Source: Vibrio comitans
Lineage (GTDB): Bacteria > Pseudomonadota > Gammaproteobacteria > Enterobacterales > Vibrionaceae
Length of the DNA stretch: 64,000 nt
NCBI GenBank assembly: GCA_024346835.1
Contig: AP024867.1
Span: forward strand, 1,364,001 to 1,428,000
Direction: 5' to 3'
Shown here: one piece after another, positions 61,309-64,000 of the stretch
Layout of the letters: each line of letters starts with the position of its first letter
How positions within the stretch are numbered: the stretch's first letter is position 1
Notes under the pieces: model-generated
Databases searched by the model: none
Told to the model about the DNA's origin: nothing
The model's input: only the letters and a program-made list of their open reading frames with translations
Program-made: the position numbers and the translations under genes

Positions 61309-62458
61309 TCACTGTATCGTTTTCGACCCTATTCCTTATCATGGAGGCTCAAAAGTCGCTACAGAGCTCGCCATTAAGCAAGTTGACGAGCTGACTGTAT
61401 TTCATGTGCTTAGCGCCTCGCCTCTTAGTTGGAGTAAAAGCAACAAGATTAAAGTGACAACTTTAGCCATGCCAGAATGCCTTGCTATTCAAACTCAAGG
61501 AATTGGGTACTGGGCCAAGCAAATCTACCTAACTCTTTGTTTTTTCCTGTTCACAGTTTGTGTCATGATGAGCAGAATGAAAAAACCCAGCACTATGCTT
61601 ATGGCATCAGGACCCGGCGTTGATTTTTCTGGTTACATGGTTTCTAAAATGTTCAGCATAGGCTTGCTGCAACTTATCCATGGCCCTGTCGGTAAAAGTA
61701 GTAGCTCAAAGTGGTGTCTAAGCCAAGGTCATCCAACTTTCTACTTGGCATCAGCTAAACCAAGTTTGCTACTGTGCATGGAAACCGACGCGCTTCCTAT
61801 TAGCTTCAGAGAATTTACCAATGGTTTAGATGAAAATGATTACCCATCTACTCATAGATTTTCCAGTAACAGAACCACTGTTAATTTCTATTGGGCAGCA
61901 TCGCTTTTAAAATGGAAAGGGTTAGATACTCTTAAGCAGGCAATTGAAATTGCAGGAAGCAACTCACAGTTCACAACCAATATCTGCTATATCAAGCCTC
62001 AAAATTCACAGGCGGAGCAATCCACTGTGGACACACACTTGCCGAATACTTCATGGCATAAAGAACCGAAAAATCTAGATGAAATAAGAGCGAAATCAGA
62101 TATTTATATTTCGACCAGCATCAACGAACCCTTTGGATTATCGACTCTAGAAGCGCTTGCAGCTGGACTTATTGTTATCATCCCAAGCGACGAAGCATTC
62201 TGGGACAAGAAGTTACAACATAACGTAAACTGCATCAAATACGCCACAAATGATGCGCAAAGCTTAAGTCAAACCATGACTCGCATTGCCGATAACCTAG
62301 ACCAATACCAAGAAGTAGCAAAGCAAGGTCAAAAAGTAGCAACACAGTACCTGGCAAGTAATACCTACCGTGAAATTGCACATGCGATTCAAGGCAGCAG
62401 CGAGAAAGAAGCGTCTTTAAAACAATGTTCTGAAATAAAACCGGGAGAACAGCAATGA
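61298..62458 (+). CDS. sypJ: glycosyltransferase SypJ-like
   Basis: A 386-residue GT-B protein with a hydrophobic helix near 75-90 (YLTLCFFLFTVCVMM), which may associate it with the membrane. The donor domain has WAASLLKWKGLDTLKQAIE near 205 and STSINEPFGLSTLEALAAG near 268, with family 4 Glu residues. It overlaps sypI by 11 bases and sypK by 4 (ATGA), so translation is coupled. The sugar is not known. Confidence 0.82.
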   Translation: MKPNHCIVFDPIPYHGGSKVATELAIKQVDELTVFHVLSASPLSWSKSNKIKVTTLAMPECLAIQTQGIGYWAKQIYLTLCFFLFTVCVMMSRMKKPSTMLMASGPGVDFSGYMVSKMFSIGLLQLIHGPVGKSSSSKWCLSQGHPTFYLASAKPSLLLCMETDALPISFREFTNGLDENDYPSTHRFSSNRTTVNFYWAASLLKWKGLDTLKQAIEIAGSNSQFTTNICYIKPQNSQAEQSTVDTHLPNTSWHKEPKNLDEIRAKSDIYISTSINEPFGLSTLEALAAGLIVIIPSDEAFWDKKLQHNVNCIKYATNDAQSLSQTMTRIADNLDQYQEVAKQGQKVATQYLASNTYREIAHAIQGSSEKEASLKQCSEIKPGEQQ

Positions 62459-63858
62459 AACTCGCTGCAATTTCGGATGCTCAAAAACAGATGCTGGGCT
62501 ATGCGTTTGCTTTGTTTTTCATGAAAGGGCTCTCCCTGATCATGTTACCAATCACTACACGCTTTTTATCTCCAGTTCAAATAGGTGAATTGGAATTACT
62601 TGCCGTTACAGCGTCGTTCATCGGTATTTTATTGTCTGCTAGCTTACACGAAGCGCTATACCGATACTGCGCAGAACAAACTACTAAAAATCAGAGACTT
62701 AGAACAGCAAGTAACCTATTCACCTTAACCTTACTAGTCTCCGTTTCTTTCGCCTGCTTAGGTTTCATAGTGACGTTGTCACTTGAATGGAAGGAAACAT
62801 GGGCAATTTCTAGACAAGCAGTGTTAGTGCTTTGGGTCTCTTTGACCATAGAAGGCGCTATTGCCATATCTTTAGCTTGGTTAAGAATGCAAGATAGAGT
62901 CAAAGCGTTTTGCCGAATCTGCATCACCACCAGCTTGTTTCAAGTAGCGCTAGTCTTAACCTTATTGCAATTAGGCTATGGCGTCGTTGGGGTACTTACC
63001 GCAGGTTTTATTGCCCATTTCATTCAACTACTGTTACTTATCCATGCTAGCAATCTCAGCATAACCCTTCCAAACACGAAATTTATCAACACTACCCTGC
63101 GTTATTCATTACCCCTGATGTTATCGGGCTTAGTCGCCTTTGGCCTCAATGGCGCTGAGCGCTGGTTAATGCTTAAGGGGGAATCTCTAGCAATGGTGGG
63201 ACAATATGCCGTCGCAGCAAAGTTTGCTTTAGCTATGTGCGTTCTCGTTCAACCTTTTGGTATGTGGTGGATGCCAAAGCGCTTTATGGTGGCAAAGAGT
63301 AATCCTTACAAAGCAGCAAGAACAACCGAGCTAGGCATCATGTACGTATGTATCCTCGCCTTATTCATTGGGTTGTTCGGGCAATGGCTGTTGGAGTTTG
63401 CCTTAACTGATGATTACGCGATTGCGGGTGAGTTATTGGTCGGTGCTTTATTCATGGTGTTAGGCAAAGAGTTCGCGGAATTACTGAACCTAGGACTACT
63501 TCAAAGCAAACAAACTAAGACAATCTTAACCGTTAATCTTTGGACGACTATAGTGACCTTAATATGGTGTGGATTTACCTATCACTTTGGGATCTGGTCC
63601 ATAATGCTGAGCATAGGGGTAGCTCAGCTAATAAAAGCACTAATACTCTACAAGTTATCTCAGTGCCACTGCACTCTGCCATACCGCAGTCTACGGTTAA
63701 GTGTTTACCCAGTGATTACCCTCGCAGGATTAGTCGCTATCCAGCTGGGTTCTACTCTTCAAGGCCTTAGCTCCCTAGCCTGTTCATTTGTACTACTCCT
63801 TGCGACTTACACTGTAGAGTTGCCAAAACATACCCAAACTAAAAAGGTGGGTGTGTAA
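62455..63858 (+). CDS. sypK: Wzx-type oligosaccharide flippase SypK-like
   Basis: The 467-residue integral membrane protein has about 12-14 helices in the MOP/polysaccharide-flippase pattern. The N-terminus KGLSLIMLPITTRFLSPVQI and later FGLNGAERWLMLKGESLAMV are typical Wzx blocks. It should flip the lipid-linked repeat unit to the periplasm. It overlaps sypJ by 4 bases and the next gene by one (TAATG). Confidence 0.87.
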   Translation: MKLAAISDAQKQMLGYAFALFFMKGLSLIMLPITTRFLSPVQIGELELLAVTASFIGILLSASLHEALYRYCAEQTTKNQRLRTASNLFTLTLLVSVSFACLGFIVTLSLEWKETWAISRQAVLVLWVSLTIEGAIAISLAWLRMQDRVKAFCRICITTSLFQVALVLTLLQLGYGVVGVLTAGFIAHFIQLLLLIHASNLSITLPNTKFINTTLRYSLPLMLSGLVAFGLNGAERWLMLKGESLAMVGQYAVAAKFALAMCVLVQPFGMWWMPKRFMVAKSNPYKAARTTELGIMYVCILALFIGLFGQWLLEFALTDDYAIAGELLVGALFMVLGKEFAELLNLGLLQSKQTKTILTVNLWTTIVTLIWCGFTYHFGIWSIMLSIGVAQLIKALILYKLSQCHCTLPYRSLRLSVYPVITLAGLVAIQLGSTLQGLSSLACSFVLLLATYTVELPKHTQTKKVGV

Positions 63859-64000
63859 TGACTAGGTTAATCAATCATTCCGCCAACTCACTTACCGCAC
63901 CGAGTGTCATTGCAACCGTCGCTGTTACGCTGGTTATTGCATTAATCTGGTGGAAGATCCCTCACCCGGCAGTTGGGGTTGCCCTATGTTTACTGCCTAT
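63858..64000 (+). CDS. sypL: O-antigen ligase/polymerase-like membrane protein SypL-like, partial
   Basis: The first 47 codons are in the window (start MTRLINHSANSLTAPS), followed by two hydrophobic segments (VIATVAVTLVIALIWW and PAVGVALCLLP). The gene runs off the right edge. By position, it matches sypL of V. fischeri, a Wzy or ligase-type protein. The ATG overlaps the sypK stop. Function rests on gene order, not on residues seen here. Confidence 0.65.
   Translation, partial: MTRLINHSANSLTAPSVIATVAVTLVIALIWWKIPHPAVGVALCLLP

Overview
The window looks like a piece of the second (smaller) chromosome of a Vibrio. Many genes match sets that I recall sitting on chromosome II of V. cholerae: pntAB, the vxr two-component operon, the yciH and ddl neighbourhood, nrdDG beside an aromatic aminotransferase, fabH2, H-NOX with its kinase, and galE. 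This is from memory; no search was run. No tRNA, rRNA, insertion sequence, prophage or CRISPR array was seen.

Layout. 1-8.4 kb: the edge of pxpA, galE, a LysR regulator, a Pat-type acetyltransferase with a shortened ATP-grasp region, a SPOR lipoprotein, ddl, a tyrosine recombinase with altered catalytic residues, and yciH. 8.4-14 kb: a purine permease preceded by a guanine-class riboswitch and a PurR box, then pirin, rhlE and a VOC protein. 14-20.4 kb: a vxrAB-type two-component operon and pntAB. 20.5-32 kb: small envelope and hypothetical genes, modABC, a retropepsin-like lipoprotein, aspC, nrdDG (tandem NrdR boxes plus an FNR box) and a secreted EEP-fold phosphodiesterase. 31.3-34.4 kb: a persulfide-response module (YeeE/YedE pair, ArsR sensor with two cysteines, CoA-disulfide reductase-rhodanese). 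34.9-37.7 kb: a GH3 glycosidase with swapped domain order behind a sugar-type operator. 37.7-50.3 kb: housekeeping genes (fabH2, katG, gsk, creA, DsbA-like and FKBP folding factors, HAD phosphatases, an HMCES protein). 50.3-64 kb: an H-NOX nitric oxide sensor with a hybrid histidine kinase, followed directly by a syp-type polysaccharide locus that runs off the right edge.

The most interesting region is 50.3-64 kb. The syp locus has the order A, B, C, D, HPt, G, H, I, J, K, L. As recalled from V. fischeri, sypE and sypF should lie between sypD and sypG. Here there is only a stand-alone HPt gene. The adjacent H-NOX-linked kinase has a kinase core and a receiver but no HPt domain, so it needs an external HPt. 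The arrangement suggests a compact phosphorelay: H-NOX, then hybrid kinase, then the lone HPt, then SypG, then sigma-54 promoters. Both sigma-54 promoters (upstream of sypA and sypI) are visible, with TTCTCA-type activator sites. The wiring is an inference; the gene order and sites are read from the sequence.
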